The position numbers and the translations under genes are program-made. DNA of 64,000 nt from Tissierella creatinophila DSM 6911 (lineage in GTDB: Bacteria; Bacillota; Clostridia; Tissierellales; Tissierellaceae): positions 1 to 64,000 of the forward strand of contig NZ_LTDM01000043.1 of the NCBI RefSeq assembly GCF_001940565.1, written 5' to 3'. The first letter of the stretch is position 1. Each line of letters begins with the position of its first letter. Shown piece after piece: positions 1 through 8,491 of this stretch. The notes beneath the pieces were generated by a model, which was not told where the DNA came from, ran no database searches, and was given only the letters and a program-made list of their open reading frames with translations.

Positions 1-96
1 AGTACCTTTATTAGTCATGCCTTCAGGTACTAAAACCATATAGGCAGAGGCTCCATATCAATGGCAAATCGGAAACAACGGAATATATTTTTTATA
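1..96 (-). pseudogene. in-frame tail of the radical SAM maturase beyond two stop codons
   Basis: Read leftwards in the same frame as the maturase gene at 97-891, this stretch gives 12 residues after the TAG at 97-99 (YKKYIPLFPICH), then a TGA at 58-60, then YGASAYMVLVPEGMTNKGT running off the window edge. The last segment has ordinary protein-like composition and no frame change is needed to reach it. I infer that the original gene continued here and has picked up two nonsense codons. The alternative is that it is chance open frame. The rest of the gene lies outside the window. Confidence 0.45.
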
Positions 97-891
97 CTAA
101 ATGCGACAACTTGCTTGACAAACTCCGGGTATAAGGTTCATATCATTAGTTTCTCTGATAATAGGAACAATCTGTATATTATTTCTTAATAGGATATTAA
201 TCTTATCATAATATGTTTCATTATCTACCAGCTGAAGGTTAATAATTATATTGTTACGATAAATGTCTTCTAATATATCTTTATCACTTATCGAAAATGG
301 TGTATTAATATATATTTTTATATTAGGATTTATTCTTTTGACATTTTTACTTATCTCAAGTAATTCTTTAGCATCATCTAATGGCTCTGAACCTAAAAAT
401 ATCAGTTCTCTACAATTATATTCTTCAACAGTCATGCTAATAAAATTATTTAAAACATCAAAATCAAAATTTTCATTTTTATAAATTTTAAAACAAGACT
501 TACATTTAAACATAGCATCGTTATCACATAAATTACAATTCACATCACATTCATTACCAATTTCAACATATAATTTTCTTACTTCTATTTTGTTGTTGTT
601 AGAATAAAATTTTGCTATGCAACCCCCAGTACTTAAATCATCATGAAATACATCTTTATTTTCAGTGATGCATACTAAATTAAAAAGTTGCAATTCTTGC
701 AAAAAGTCAATGAAAATATTACCATGTGCATTAACTAATTCATCTATATCATAGTTTTTAAAGATACAATGAAGAATTTCAATTTTTTTAGGATCATGAA
801 CTTTATATACTTTATTGTTAAAATAGTTATATATAATTATTGCATGTCCTATATCTAAGTAATCTGTAAATAGTCCTTGTTTTATATACAC
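97..891 (-). CDS. radical SAM peptide maturase-like protein, probably truncated
   Basis: Of 264 residues. The N-terminal 100 residues resemble the small leader-handling domain found before the core of many peptide-modifying radical SAM enzymes. The core has the CxxxCxxC iron-sulfur motif (CDVNCNLC, C115, C119, C122), a further CxxC at 130-133, and GSEPL at 167-171 in the place of the usual GGEPL. The start is GTG at 891, with GGAGG seven bases upstream. The protein stops at about two thirds of the usual length of SPASM-type maturases, and the frame continues after the stop, so it is probably inactive. It resembles the clostridial Cys-rich peptide maturases (CcpM-like), but the subfamily is a guess. 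No precursor peptide gene is visible just upstream; an IS3 element sits there instead. Confidence 0.6.
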   Translation of the reverse strand: MYIKQGLFTDYLDIGHAIIIYNYFNNKVYKVHDPKKIEILHCIFKNYDIDELVNAHGNIFIDFLQELQLFNLVCITENKDVFHDDLSTGGCIAKFYSNNNKIEVRKLYVEIGNECDVNCNLCDNDAMFKCKSCFKIYKNENFDFDVLNNFISMTVEEYNCRELIFLGSEPLDDAKELLEISKNVKRINPNIKIYINTPFSISDKDILEDIYRNNIIINLQLVDNETYYDKINILLRNNIQIVPIIRETNDMNLIPGVCQASCRI

Positions 892-1178
892 AATTAATCC
901 TCCTTCTAATCTAGTGTACTAATGCATTTCAAGTACCTTAGTTTTAAAACATTTTTATATAATTTATAAATTTTATCGTACTGGATTGACTATGCCTAAT
1001 TGAACAGATATTTAGGTAATATCGTTAGTAATATATAATTATCAAAGTTTTCAGAGGTTAAATGCTAATTTTATATTTAATTTATTTCTATATTAAGTTT
1101 TATGATATTTGTTAAAATGTGACTTTTGCTAATATTACTAGATTATACTAGTTCATTGTTACTATAAGTATGGTCCTC
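892..1178. other. intergenic region without a visible gene
   Basis: Between the maturase ribosome site and the left end of the IS3 element. All six frames are closed by many stops; no start with a ribosome site and more than about 17 codons is seen. No convincing promoter or hairpin was found. A precursor peptide gene would be expected near here if the maturase locus were complete, and I cannot see one. Confidence 0.6.
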
Positions 1179-1222
1179 TGTCAAGAAAAAGGACAAATTA
1201 AACATAATAAATCCATATTCTG

Positions 1223-2032
1223 TTAAATAATATTTTCTTCCTCATAGTCATAAGGTGACTTCATGTTACAGTGACTATGTATTCTCTTTGTATTGTAGAA
1301 TGTTTCAATGTATTCAAATATCAACTCATGAGCATGACTTAGATGCTGGATTACAAATCTATTCAGCCATTCTCTTTTAATAAGTGCATGAAAAGACTCG
1401 ATTACTGAATTATCCCAAGGGTTACCTTTCCTTGAGTAACTCCTTATAAAGCTTTCTGCAGGAGTAGCATCAATATAAGCTTTTGAGATGTATTGTACGC
1501 CTCTGTCGCTGTGAATAATTATGGGACAATCTATTTTTCTGTTTTGCTTTGCCTTTTCTATTGCTCTTAAAACACTTTTAGTAGAAAGATTATCAGTTAA
1601 ATGCCAACCGACTATTTTTCTTGAATATAGATCCATTATTGATGCTAAATATACAAAACCAGATAAAGTATAAATATAAGTGATATCGGTTACCCAGACT
1701 GTGTTTGGTGAAGCTGGATTGAAATTTCTCTCCAGTATATTTTTAAGATCACTATCAAAGTGTGTATCTATTTTAACCCTTTTATAAGGTGTAACCCATA
1801 TAGCTCTAATATTAAGCTCTTTCATATAGTTACCTACAGTTTTCTCGGCAACTGCATATCCTCTTTGTCTTAATATTTCAGTTGTTTTAGGGGCTCCATA
1901 TATTTGGTTTGATTCATTGTAAATGTCTGTTATTAGATGTTTAATCTTGCTCTTTCGTTTTGATTGCTTAGATTCTTTTCGATTTATGAAGTCGTAGAAT
2001 CCCGATGTAGAAACGCCTAGAAACTTAGACAC
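1223..2032 (-). CDS. IS3-family transposase OrfB (DDE integrase core)
   Basis: A 269-residue catalytic half of an IS3 transposase. It has the HTH_21-like segment (YGAPKTTEILRQRG) near residue 45, then the rve core with the DDE residues: D in WVTDITYI, D in HSDRGVQY and E in NSVIESFHALIKREW. The GTG at 2032 has no strong ribosome site. The same frame is open up to the slippery site at 2122-2128, so the natural product is the OrfAB fusion made by -1 frameshifting. No interruption is seen. Confidence 0.93.
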   Translation of the reverse strand: MSKFLGVSTSGFYDFINRKESKQSKRKSKIKHLITDIYNESNQIYGAPKTTEILRQRGYAVAEKTVGNYMKELNIRAIWVTPYKRVKIDTHFDSDLKNILERNFNPASPNTVWVTDITYIYTLSGFVYLASIMDLYSRKIVGWHLTDNLSTKSVLRAIEKAKQNRKIDCPIIIHSDRGVQYISKAYIDATPAESFIRSYSRKGNPWDNSVIESFHALIKREWLNRFVIQHLSHAHELIFEYIETFYNTKRIHSHCNMKSPYDYEEENII

Positions 2033-2094
2033 ACCCTTAACTGAAATTTGACGTTTCTTTCTAGCTTTATCAAGCTCAATGTAGATAGCTTCAG

Positions 2095-2391
2095 TTAGTC
2101 TTCGTTGAGTATGCCTATAGCCTTTTTTAGAATATCAAGTGCATCTTCCTTGTCACGAAGCTCCTTTTTTAGTCTAGCTATTTCTTTCTCTGCATCAGAG
2201 GAATAGTTACCAGAACCTCTGTGTTCTACAATTCCATCGTTAGACTTAGCACTTTGAATCCAGTTATTTAGGCTGGATGAGCTGATTTTTAAATCATCTG
2301 CTGCATCTTTCATGGATTTGCCAGATGAATAATAGTAATTTACAGCATCCTGCTTGAATTCTTCACTATATTGTTTCTTTCTCTTTTTCAT
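2095..2391 (-). CDS. IS3-family transposase OrfA (helix-turn-helix)
   Basis: A 98-residue IS3/IS911-type OrfA. An HTH lies at residues 8-48 (EEFKQDAVNYYYSSGKSMK then ISSSSLNNWI), followed by a leucine-zipper-like coiled coil (EKEIARLKKELRDKEDALDIL). Near its 3' end the codons CTA AAA AAG contain the A_AAA_AAG slippery heptamer that lets ribosomes enter the orfB frame. It binds the element ends and helps the OrfAB transposase. The ribosome site is GGAGCG before ATG at 2391. Confidence 0.92.
   Translation of the reverse strand: MKKRKKQYSEEFKQDAVNYYYSSGKSMKDAADDLKISSSSLNNWIQSAKSNDGIVEHRGSGNYSSDAEKEIARLKKELRDKEDALDILKKAIGILNED
2122..2128 (-). promoter_or_regulatory. programmed -1 frameshift heptamer of the IS3 element
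   Basis: On the minus strand the bases read A AAA AAG in the orfA frame. Slipping back one base gives AAA AAA GGC in the orfB frame, which is then open without stops to the end of orfB. This is the standard IS3-family arrangement for making OrfAB. Confidence 0.8.
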
Positions 2392-2464
2392 AATAAATTC
2401 GCTCCTTTTCTGATAGTTTTATTATATCAGATATAGAATCTATTATGTTTGGGATGTCCGATTT

Positions 2465-2545
2465 TTATACTATCACTACTATGAGAGTATAAATAACTAT
2501 AACCAAAAATAATAATATAAAAGTTTGATTTTTCTTATCTTCCAT
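2465..2545 (-). pseudogene. short hydrophobic reading frame ending inside the IS3 end
   Basis: Starts at ATG 2545 and codes for 26 residues: MEDKKNQT followed by an almost wholly hydrophobic stretch (FILLFLVIVIYTLIV). The last codons and the TAA lie inside the right end of the IS3 element, so the native C-terminus has probably been replaced. The ribosome site (GAAAGA) is weak. It is the first frame after the putative LytTR operator at 2632-2668. It could be a small membrane or secreted peptide, or the start of a longer membrane protein; no function can be assigned. It may also be a chance frame. Confidence 0.35.
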
Positions 2546-2631
2546 AATATATCTTTCATTTATTATGAATTTATTGTGTTGTAATACTTTTCTGTACTAT
2601 AAATATATCACTTTTTTATCTTTGTGCCAGG

Positions 2632-2668
2632 TTTTGCCATGAACTATATATGTTTTTGCCGTGAACTA
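2632..2668 (-). promoter_or_regulatory. putative LytTR-type operator (two direct repeats)
   Basis: Two near-identical 15-base direct repeats, TTTTGCCATGAACTA (2632-2646) and TTTTGCCGTGAACTA (2654-2668), stand 22 bases apart, about two helix turns. On the minus strand they read TAGTTCAyGGCAAAA. Paired direct repeats about two helix turns apart with an AGTT core are the usual binding layout for LytTR regulators such as AgrA and VirR. A LytTR regulator gene lies 1.4 kb upstream. On the minus strand TGGCAC then 16 bases then TATATT could be the promoter just downstream. The link is inference. Confidence 0.5.
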
Positions 2669-2697
2669 CAGTTTTTTTGCTTTTCAATCCATTTTAT

Positions 2698-2742
2698 AAA
2701 AAGATATAAGACATTTTCCTATAAAATGTCTTATATCTTTTT
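2698..2742 (-). terminator. intrinsic terminator of the AgrC-like kinase gene
   Basis: Stem of about 20 pairs (AAAAAGATATAAGACATTTT against its complement) around a short loop. The TAA of the kinase gene at 2731-2733 lies inside the stem. Confidence 0.75.
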
Positions 2743-4020
2743 ATTAATATAAATTAAAATTGTAACTGTAAATAGTTCTTTAGTGTATTCAATATCCATT
2801 TCCCCATTATATTTTTCTAATATATCTTTTATACTGTTTATTCCAATGCCATGAGAGGCTTCATCTCTTTTAGTAGTATATATTTGTCCCTTTATTTCTT
2901 TTACATGCCCATCAAAGGTATTACTTATTTGTATTATAAGTCTACCTTTACTATAACTTATTTTAAATATAAGCTTTCTATTCTTTTGTAGTGTCTTTAA
3001 CCCTGTCACAGCATTGTCAAAAAGATTTCCTAAAATCGTTATTAAATCAAAGTTTGATACTCCTATTTTTTGAGGAATATTTGCTTCTGCAGTTATTTCT
3101 GTATCATAGGTAGAAGCTTCTTTTAGCTTAAAGTTTACTATACTATCAACAATTGTATTTCCAGAAGATATATACTCATGAGTTGTTTCCAAGGTAGATA
3201 ATATTTCATTACAATATTCTCTTGAGCTTTCTATATTACCATCTTCATACAATGATCTAAGCATCAAAACATGGTTTTTTATATCATGTTTTAATTTATT
3301 TGTAGTTACAATATTAGACCTAATTAAATCAAGCTGTTTTTCATAGTATTTACTTTGTTGCTCAAAAAACATTTTCATAGTATTGTCAGTTAATACACCA
3401 ATTATCGTGTCATATAGATAGAAATTCACAAAGTTTATTAAAAATATTATAATTATAATTAGTACTAAAGACACTTGACTTAATTGTGCAGAAGAGAGAA
3501 TTATTAACAATAAAAAAAGCGATGCTATGGGTACTATTATAATACCTAACCAATATGAAGCTGGAATTATAAGATTAGTTTTTATTTCTCTAAATTTAGA
3601 CATTCCAACTGCAAATATATAAGAAATAAATTTTACAGCTATAAGTCCAAAGATTGAGTCGACTTGATTTCGACTCCAAATAGGAGCCTTTATATATCCC
3701 ACCATAAAAGCAATAAAGGTTTCAATACAAGCTAAAAATAAATAAATTAAAATTGTAGCTACTATTCTTTTACTCGTTTTTGCTTTATAATTGTATGTTA
3801 ATAGGAAAAATAGTAATAGATTGGTTACTATCATTACTATTGGTGTCTTTGTTACTAAATATATTGTACTGGTCAATATATAGTAGATTAGATATGAAAA
3901 AATCTCTATCTTTTTATCAGTATCCTCACGCTCAAAGAAAATAGACATCATTTTGAATAAAACATATACCCCTATAATGTTTGTAATTAAGTATATAATA
4001 TCAAATAAATGTAAGTTCAC
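2731..4020 (-). CDS. AgrC-like sensor histidine kinase (GHKL family)
   Basis: Of 429 residues. The N-terminal half (to about 205) has six or seven membrane segments, the usual peptide-sensing module of AgrC. It is followed by a coiled segment, the phospho-acceptor region (KLKHDIKNHVLMLR, around 245) and a GHKL ATPase with NLFDNA (around 335) and HGIGINSI (around 390). The GTG start overlaps the TAG of the response regulator gene by one base, so the two are cotranslated. No agrB or agrD is next to this pair, unlike the locus at 44 kb. It probably senses a peptide, identity unknown. Confidence 0.85.
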   Translation of the reverse strand: MNLHLFDIIYLITNIIGVYVLFKMMSIFFEREDTDKKIEIFSYLIYYILTSTIYLVTKTPIVMIVTNLLLFFLLTYNYKAKTSKRIVATILIYLFLACIETFIAFMVGYIKAPIWSRNQVDSIFGLIAVKFISYIFAVGMSKFREIKTNLIIPASYWLGIIIVPIASLFLLLIILSSAQLSQVSLVLIIIIIFLINFVNFYLYDTIIGVLTDNTMKMFFEQQSKYYEKQLDLIRSNIVTTNKLKHDIKNHVLMLRSLYEDGNIESSREYCNEILSTLETTHEYISSGNTIVDSIVNFKLKEASTYDTEITAEANIPQKIGVSNFDLITILGNLFDNAVTGLKTLQKNRKLIFKISYSKGRLIIQISNTFDGHVKEIKGQIYTTKRDEASHGIGINSIKDILEKYNGEMDIEYTKELFTVTILIYINKKI

Positions 4021-4739
4021 TATAAAACCTCTTTTTCATATAACATTTGAATATTTCTTATTTTCTTTCGTCTTCCTTGGCTTATAGGTATCACATCTCC
4101 ATTTATCATAATAAACTCATTATATTTTACTATAGATATATGATCATAATTTACAATATAAGAACGATGAGTCTGTATAAATCTAAATTTAAAAACTTGA
4201 TCTAGTACCCTATAAAGATTATCATAAAAATATATTGTTTCATCTACTCCAACTAATTTTATTTGTTTATCTATGCTTTCAAAATATATAATATCTTTAA
4301 TAGGCAATTTATGAGTTTCATGACTTAGCTTAAACATAAAGTAATTATTCGTTCTATCTAATATTTTAATTGCAAGAGAAATGTCTTTAAAAACCTTTTC
4401 TTTCTCTAATGGTTTCTGAAGAAAATGTAATGGTTGTACATCAAACAATTGTCTATCATAATGTCCTTTTGCGGATATATAAATAATTTTAGTTATATAA
4501 TCTTCAAGTTCTTCTCTTATGATGCGTCCTATTTCTACTCCATCTAATTTGCCTAATTCTATATCCAAAAATATCAAATCAAAACTATTCCCATCATTTA
4601 AATACTTTAGTATATCTTCTCCCCTATAAAAGACTTCCACTGTTAATTCTTGATTGTTTTTTTGTCCAAACTCTAAAATCATATCTTCAAGTTCTGAACA
4701 AATAGAAACAATATCATCGCATATAGCTATTCTCAGCAT
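4020..4739 (-). CDS. LytTR-family response regulator (AgrA-like)
   Basis: Of 239 residues from ATG 4739, chosen because AAAGAGGG stands a few bases upstream and the receiver domain begins right there (MLRIAICDD); a longer frame to 4808 exists but adds a non-domain leader. Receiver domain 1-120 has the acidic pair in ICDD and the phosphoacceptor D in DLIFLDIELG. The C-terminal LytTR DNA-binding domain runs from about 140 to 235 (THRSYIVN motif). It is cotranscribed with the AgrC-like kinase. It is the only LytTR regulator in the window and the natural candidate to bind the repeats at 2632-2668. Confidence 0.88.
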   Translation of the reverse strand: MLRIAICDDIVSICSELEDMILEFGQKNNQELTVEVFYRGEDILKYLNDGNSFDLIFLDIELGKLDGVEIGRIIREELEDYITKIIYISAKGHYDRQLFDVQPLHFLQKPLEKEKVFKDISLAIKILDRTNNYFMFKLSHETHKLPIKDIIYFESIDKQIKLVGVDETIYFYDNLYRVLDQVFKFRFIQTHRSYIVNYDHISIVKYNEFIMINGDVIPISQGRRKKIRNIQMLYEKEVL

Positions 4740-4897
4740 AATATCCCTCTTTCCAAAACACATTTTATTTTGCGAAATTATAAAACTTAGTGTATATTTT
4801 ATAAACAATTATGCTATTATAGTTACTACCTATAGATTACTCTTAAAATTATTATATATGTTTTAACATACTTCTTCAATGTTTTGATAATATAAAA

Positions 4898-4926
4898 ATG
4901 CTCCCCTGTTAGCAACAGGGGAGCAT
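4898..4926 (-). terminator. intrinsic terminator after the cyclophilin gene
   Basis: Perfect 13-pair stem (ATGCTCCCCTGTT with its complement) around AGC, followed on the minus strand by a T-rich run. Confidence 0.85.
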
Positions 4927-4960
4927 ATCAAATTTAAACTTTTATTTTTTATATATTTTA

Positions 4961-5566
4961 TTATTTATATTTAACTATTTCTATCTTTTCCATAACTACA
5001 TCTTCTTTAGGTTTATCATTTGCACCTGTTTTAACATTTGCTATTTCATCTACTACATCCATTCCTTCAAATACTTGACCAAATACTGCATGTTTAAAGT
5101 CAAGCCAAGGTGTTCCTCCAAGTTTTTCATAAGCTTCTATAACTTCATCTGAAAATCCTCCATCTTTTCCTGCTTTTTTCATCTGTCCTATAAAGCCATC
5201 ATCTACATCACTTTTTTGCACTATAAAAAATTGACTTCCATTGGTATTAGGTCCTGAATTTGCCATAGAGAGTGATCCCCTTAAATTGTGATACTCAGGA
5301 TTAAATTCATCTTCAAAAGATCTTCCCCAAATACTCTCTCCCCCTCTACCAGTTCCATCCGGGTCCCCTCCTTGAATCATAAAGTCTTTCATAACTCTAT
5401 GAAAAGTAACCCCATCATAGTAACCATTTTGTGCATGTGTCTTAAAGTTTTCTACTGCTTTTGGTGAAGCTTCAGGAAATAGTCTTACCTTTATATCTCC
5501 GTGATTTGTCTTTATTACCGCTATTTCTTCTCCTATTTCTGGTGCTTTAGTTTGATTTAAAGTCAT
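4961..5566 (-). CDS. peptidyl-prolyl cis-trans isomerase, cyclophilin type
   Basis: Of 201 residues, single cyclophilin domain covering nearly the whole chain. Core motifs [15 protein letters not shown] (about residue 55) and NTNGSQFFI (about 105) carry the catalytic Arg and substrate-contact residues. No signal peptide, so it is cytoplasmic. It speeds proline isomerisation in folding proteins. The insert [22 protein letters not shown] between 128 and 150 is typical of the clostridial form. Its own terminator lies at 4898-4926. Confidence 0.95.
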   Translation of the reverse strand: MTLNQTKAPEIGEEIAVIKTNHGDIKVRLFPEASPKAVENFKTHAQNGYYDGVTFHRVMKDFMIQGGDPDGTGRGGESIWGRSFEDEFNPEYHNLRGSLSMANSGPNTNGSQFFIVQKSDVDDGFIGQMKKAGKDGGFSDEVIEAYEKLGGTPWLDFKHAVFGQVFEGMDVVDEIANVKTGANDKPKEDVVMEKIEIVKYK

Positions 5567-5640
5567 TTATATTCCTCCTATGTTTTGTTTTATTTTAAAT
5601 ATAAAATTAGAACTTTTTATAACCACTATTTAGCTTAGAT

Positions 5641-6312
5641 TTAATCTACTTCTATCATTTCATCATTTAACAATACTTCTTGTATTCCTTCAATTTTATA
5701 TAGATCCTTCAACAACTTCTCTATATCTAACTTATTAGGAAATTTCAAAGTAAAAATGATTTCTTCATTTAAATCTTTCTTTACTCCTATAGCATGTATA
5801 GATATATTGATAATAGTTATATGATGATGTCCAAAGTTTGTACCTATTTCCCCTATAAAGCCAGGTCTAGTGCTTCCTATAATTGTAATAGTTTTATAGT
5901 TTTTTCTATTTATGAGTCGTTCCAAAGAAGAAATTTTTCTTAAGAAAAATAAAACTATAGCTGTTACAACTATTCCTCCTAAATGAAATCCACTTCCTAT
6001 GGCAAGCCCTATTGCAGAACATACCCAAATGCTAGCTGCTGTTGTAAGTCCCTCTATATTGTTACCTGTTCTAAGTATAGTACCCGCACCTAAAAAACCA
6101 ATACCACTTACTACTTGTGCAGCTATCCTAGAAGAATCAGCATTTGGCCCCATATTCATAGATACAAGCATTAAAAGGCTTGAACCAATGGTAACTAAGA
6201 TATGAGTTCTAAAGCCTGCTGGTCTATTGTGAGCCTCTCTTTCAAATCCAATTGCCCCACCGAGTATTGCAGATAAAAGTAATCTTATTACTATAACCAA
6301 ATCATCATTCAT
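5641..6312 (-). CDS. MgtC/SapB-family membrane protein
   Basis: Of 223 residues from ATG 6312, preferred because AAAGGTG stands seven bases upstream; a GTG and an ATG just before it would overlap that site. The N-terminal MgtC domain (to about 130) has four or five membrane segments with the family signature GGAIGFEREAHNRPAGFRTH and GAGTILR. The C-terminal 80 residues form a soluble ACT-like domain. The family is linked to magnesium homeostasis and membrane ATPase control, but the role of most members is unknown. No riboswitch or transporter gene is next to it. Confidence 0.85.
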   Translation of the reverse strand: MNDDLVIVIRLLLSAILGGAIGFEREAHNRPAGFRTHILVTIGSSLLMLVSMNMGPNADSSRIAAQVVSGIGFLGAGTILRTGNNIEGLTTAASIWVCSAIGLAIGSGFHLGGIVVTAIVLFFLRKISSLERLINRKNYKTITIIGSTRPGFIGEIGTNFGHHHITIINISIHAIGVKKDLNEEIIFTLKFPNKLDIEKLLKDLYKIEGIQEVLLNDEMIEVD

Positions 6313-6359
6313 ATACATCACCTTTTATTTCTATTTTTAAGCTACTCATAATAGTATAT

Positions 6360-7733
6360 TTAACTTTTCAAAATAATACCATCATTATATATATCTTTTC
6401 TTAATAATCTTATAAAAAGTGATGATAGTATTATACCTTTTATAATACTTGTGACACTTACACTCCACCATACTCCATTTAGACCTAAAGTAGTATAAGT
6501 TGAAAGAATAATTGCAATTGGTATTCTAAGAGCATTAAGAACTATACTGATAATAGCAGGTGGAATAGTTTTTCCTAAACCATTAAAAGCTCCAGCAGTT
6601 CCTATTTCAATACTCATAAAAAGTTGACTTATTCCCAGTACCCTAAGATAAATAGCTCCTTCTTTTAAAGCTAAAGGATCATTTGGTACAAATATACTAA
6701 ATAAATATCTAGGGAAGAGTACAAATAGTATAGTCGCAAACATTCCTATACTACCAATTATTTGCATACCCTTTTTATACCCTTCTTTTATTCTTTTATG
6801 CTTACCTGCACCATAATTCTGTCCTACAAATGCACCCATAGCAGCAGAAAAACCTTCGGATGTCATCCATGTTAAAGATTCTATTTGGGAACCTATAGAT
6901 TGTACCGCTATAGCAGTAGATCCAAACCCTGCAACTACTCTTGTAAGTATCATTCCTATACCAGAATGAACTGAACTTTGTAAAAATGCAGGAAATCCCA
7001 ATTTAGTTATCTTTTTTATATATGAAAGTTCAGGCTTTTTAAATAGTTTAACTTTTGAATAAAGGCTATTTGTCTTTTTACCTACAATTATAAATATTAT
7101 AGATACTATAAATTGAGAAGAAATAGTCGCAATTGCTGCACCTTTAATTCCCATTCCGTTTATAGGCCCTATGCCAAATATAAGTATAGGATCTAATATT
7201 ATATTGAATATAAGTCCCATAGTATTTATTCTAAATGGGGTAACGCTATTTCCTGTACTATTTAGTACAGTAGAAAAAATAGGATTTAAAAAATAAAATA
7301 TGATTCCCATAGATATTATCCTTATGTACTCTATAGCCATGGTATGTACTTCTATACTATCTATATTGAAAAAACTAATAAGGTCTTCTCTAAATATATA
7401 TAAAAATAAAGAATATATAATCCCTATAAAAAAGTCTAACTGAAAACCATTTGATATATAATGCTTAGCTTCTTCTATTTCTCCTCTTCCATAGGATTGT
7501 GCTACTGTTGTTCCCATACCTATTTGTGAGATAAGTATAAGTCCTGCTCCAAACCATAAAAAAAAGCCTGCAGTTCCAGCTGCTGCAACAGCGCCAGTAC
7601 TTAGCCTTCCAAGCCACATTATATCTGTTAGGGTGTATGCCATTTGTATAAATGAAGTCCCCATTATAGGAAGTGCAAGTTTTACAAGAGCATTTGTTAT
7701 ATTACCTTCGATTAAATTTAAATGTCTTTCCAT
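6360..7733 (-). CDS. MATE-family efflux transporter
   Basis: Of 457 residues with twelve predicted membrane segments in two related halves, the full length of the MatE family. It begins with a short cytoplasmic tail (NLIEGNITNALVKLALPIMG), and the second half carries the family segment FVGQNYGAGKHKRIKEG near 305. These pumps export cationic drugs or metabolites by sodium or proton antiport. Substrate cannot be told from sequence. It sits alone, downstream of nothing related. Confidence 0.92.
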   Translation of the reverse strand: MERHLNLIEGNITNALVKLALPIMGTSFIQMAYTLTDIMWLGRLSTGAVAAAGTAGFFLWFGAGLILISQIGMGTTVAQSYGRGEIEEAKHYISNGFQLDFFIGIIYSLFLYIFREDLISFFNIDSIEVHTMAIEYIRIISMGIIFYFLNPIFSTVLNSTGNSVTPFRINTMGLIFNIILDPILIFGIGPINGMGIKGAAIATISSQFIVSIIFIIVGKKTNSLYSKVKLFKKPELSYIKKITKLGFPAFLQSSVHSGIGMILTRVVAGFGSTAIAVQSIGSQIESLTWMTSEGFSAAMGAFVGQNYGAGKHKRIKEGYKKGMQIIGSIGMFATILFVLFPRYLFSIFVPNDPLALKEGAIYLRVLGISQLFMSIEIGTAGAFNGLGKTIPPAIISIVLNALRIPIAIILSTYTTLGLNGVWWSVSVTSIIKGIILSSLFIRLLRKDIYNDGIILKS

Positions 7734-7808
7734 ATTTGTTTCCTCTAATCTTTTTTTATTTTTATCATCTTAAACAATTCTACACTATTTTAGCCGTTAA
7801 TTCAATGA

Positions 7809-7844
7809 AAACAAATAGAGACTATCACTAGTCTCTATTTGTTT
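7809..7844 (-). terminator. intrinsic terminator after the hemolysin III gene
   Basis: Sixteen-pair stem (AAACAAATAGAGACTA with its complement) around TCAC, then AT-rich sequence. Confidence 0.75.
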
Positions 7845-7847
7845 ATT

Positions 7848-8489
7848 TTATGTTAAATATAAAAATATTCCTACAAAATGAGTTACACTTGCGGCAAGAA
7901 CAAATAAATGCCATATAGCATGGTTGTAAGGTATCTTTTTAATACTATAGAATATAGTTCCTAAGGTATAAATTACTCCTCCTAAGAGTATCCAATAAAA
8001 GAAATTTATAGAAGTTGCTTCTATTATCTTTTTTATTGGAATTATAGCTACCCATCCCATCCCTATATAAAATATTAAGGATAAAAGCTTATATTTATCA
8101 AATTTTCCATAAGTTAGTATTTTAAAAACTACTCCAGAAATTGCCATAGCCCATATACCTATTAGTATTCCCATTCTTAAATAACCCTTTAACGTAAGAA
8201 TTACTATAGGAGTATAAGTTCCAGCTATAAATAAAAATATAGAGGAGTGATCAAATACTCTTAGAACGTTTTTTACCTTTTCTTTTGTAAAACTATGATA
8301 AAGTGTTGAAGATAAAAACATTAAAATTATACATGCTCCATAAATACTAAATGATACAGTCGCAGATACATCTCCTTTTCTAATAGAAAATATCAAAAGA
8401 ATAGTTAATGCTACTATTCCAAATACTACTCCTATACCATGAGTTACTCCATTTATTATTTCTTCTATTTTTGTATACTTTTTCATCAT
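7848..8489 (-). CDS. hemolysin III / PAQR-family membrane protein
   Basis: Of 213 residues with seven membrane segments. Conserved family marks are EIINGVTHGIG at the start, STLYHSF (about 65), DHSSIFLFIAGTYTP (about 80) and the C-terminal HAIWHLFVLAASVTHF, whose histidines bind the metal in PAQR proteins. Despite the name, most bacterial members are not proven toxins and may be membrane hydrolases. Its ribosome site AAAGGAGGAG lies inside the last codons of map, and the ATG is 2 bases after the map stop, so the two are translationally coupled. Confidence 0.88.
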   Translation of the reverse strand: MMKKYTKIEEIINGVTHGIGVVFGIVALTILLIFSIRKGDVSATVSFSIYGACIILMFLSSTLYHSFTKEKVKNVLRVFDHSSIFLFIAGTYTPIVILTLKGYLRMGILIGIWAMAISGVVFKILTYGKFDKYKLLSLIFYIGMGWVAIIPIKKIIEATSINFFYWILLGGVIYTLGTIFYSIKKIPYNHAIWHLFVLAASVTHFVGIFLYLT

Positions 8490-8491
8490 AT

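Larger units (their letters stand above)
1179..2475 (-). mobile_element. IS3-family insertion sequence
   Basis: Two overlapping-frame genes (orfA 2095-2391, orfB 1223-2032) with a -1 frameshift signal between them define an IS3-family element read leftwards. The two ends carry imperfect inverted repeats: left around 1184-1212 has AAAAAGGACA and AAACATAATA, and the right end read inwards around 2437-2470 has AAAAATCGGACA and AAACATAATA. Ends of the TG...CA type can be placed at 1179 and 2475, but either may be off by up to about 10 bases. No convincing target duplication was found. Both genes are full length, so the copy may still be active. Confidence 0.85.

Noticed and set aside
1160-1165. 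Target duplication TACTAT at the IS3 ends (with 2477-2482)
   Set aside because: The repeat would put the element ends where the inverted repeats do not match, so it may be chance in AT-rich DNA.
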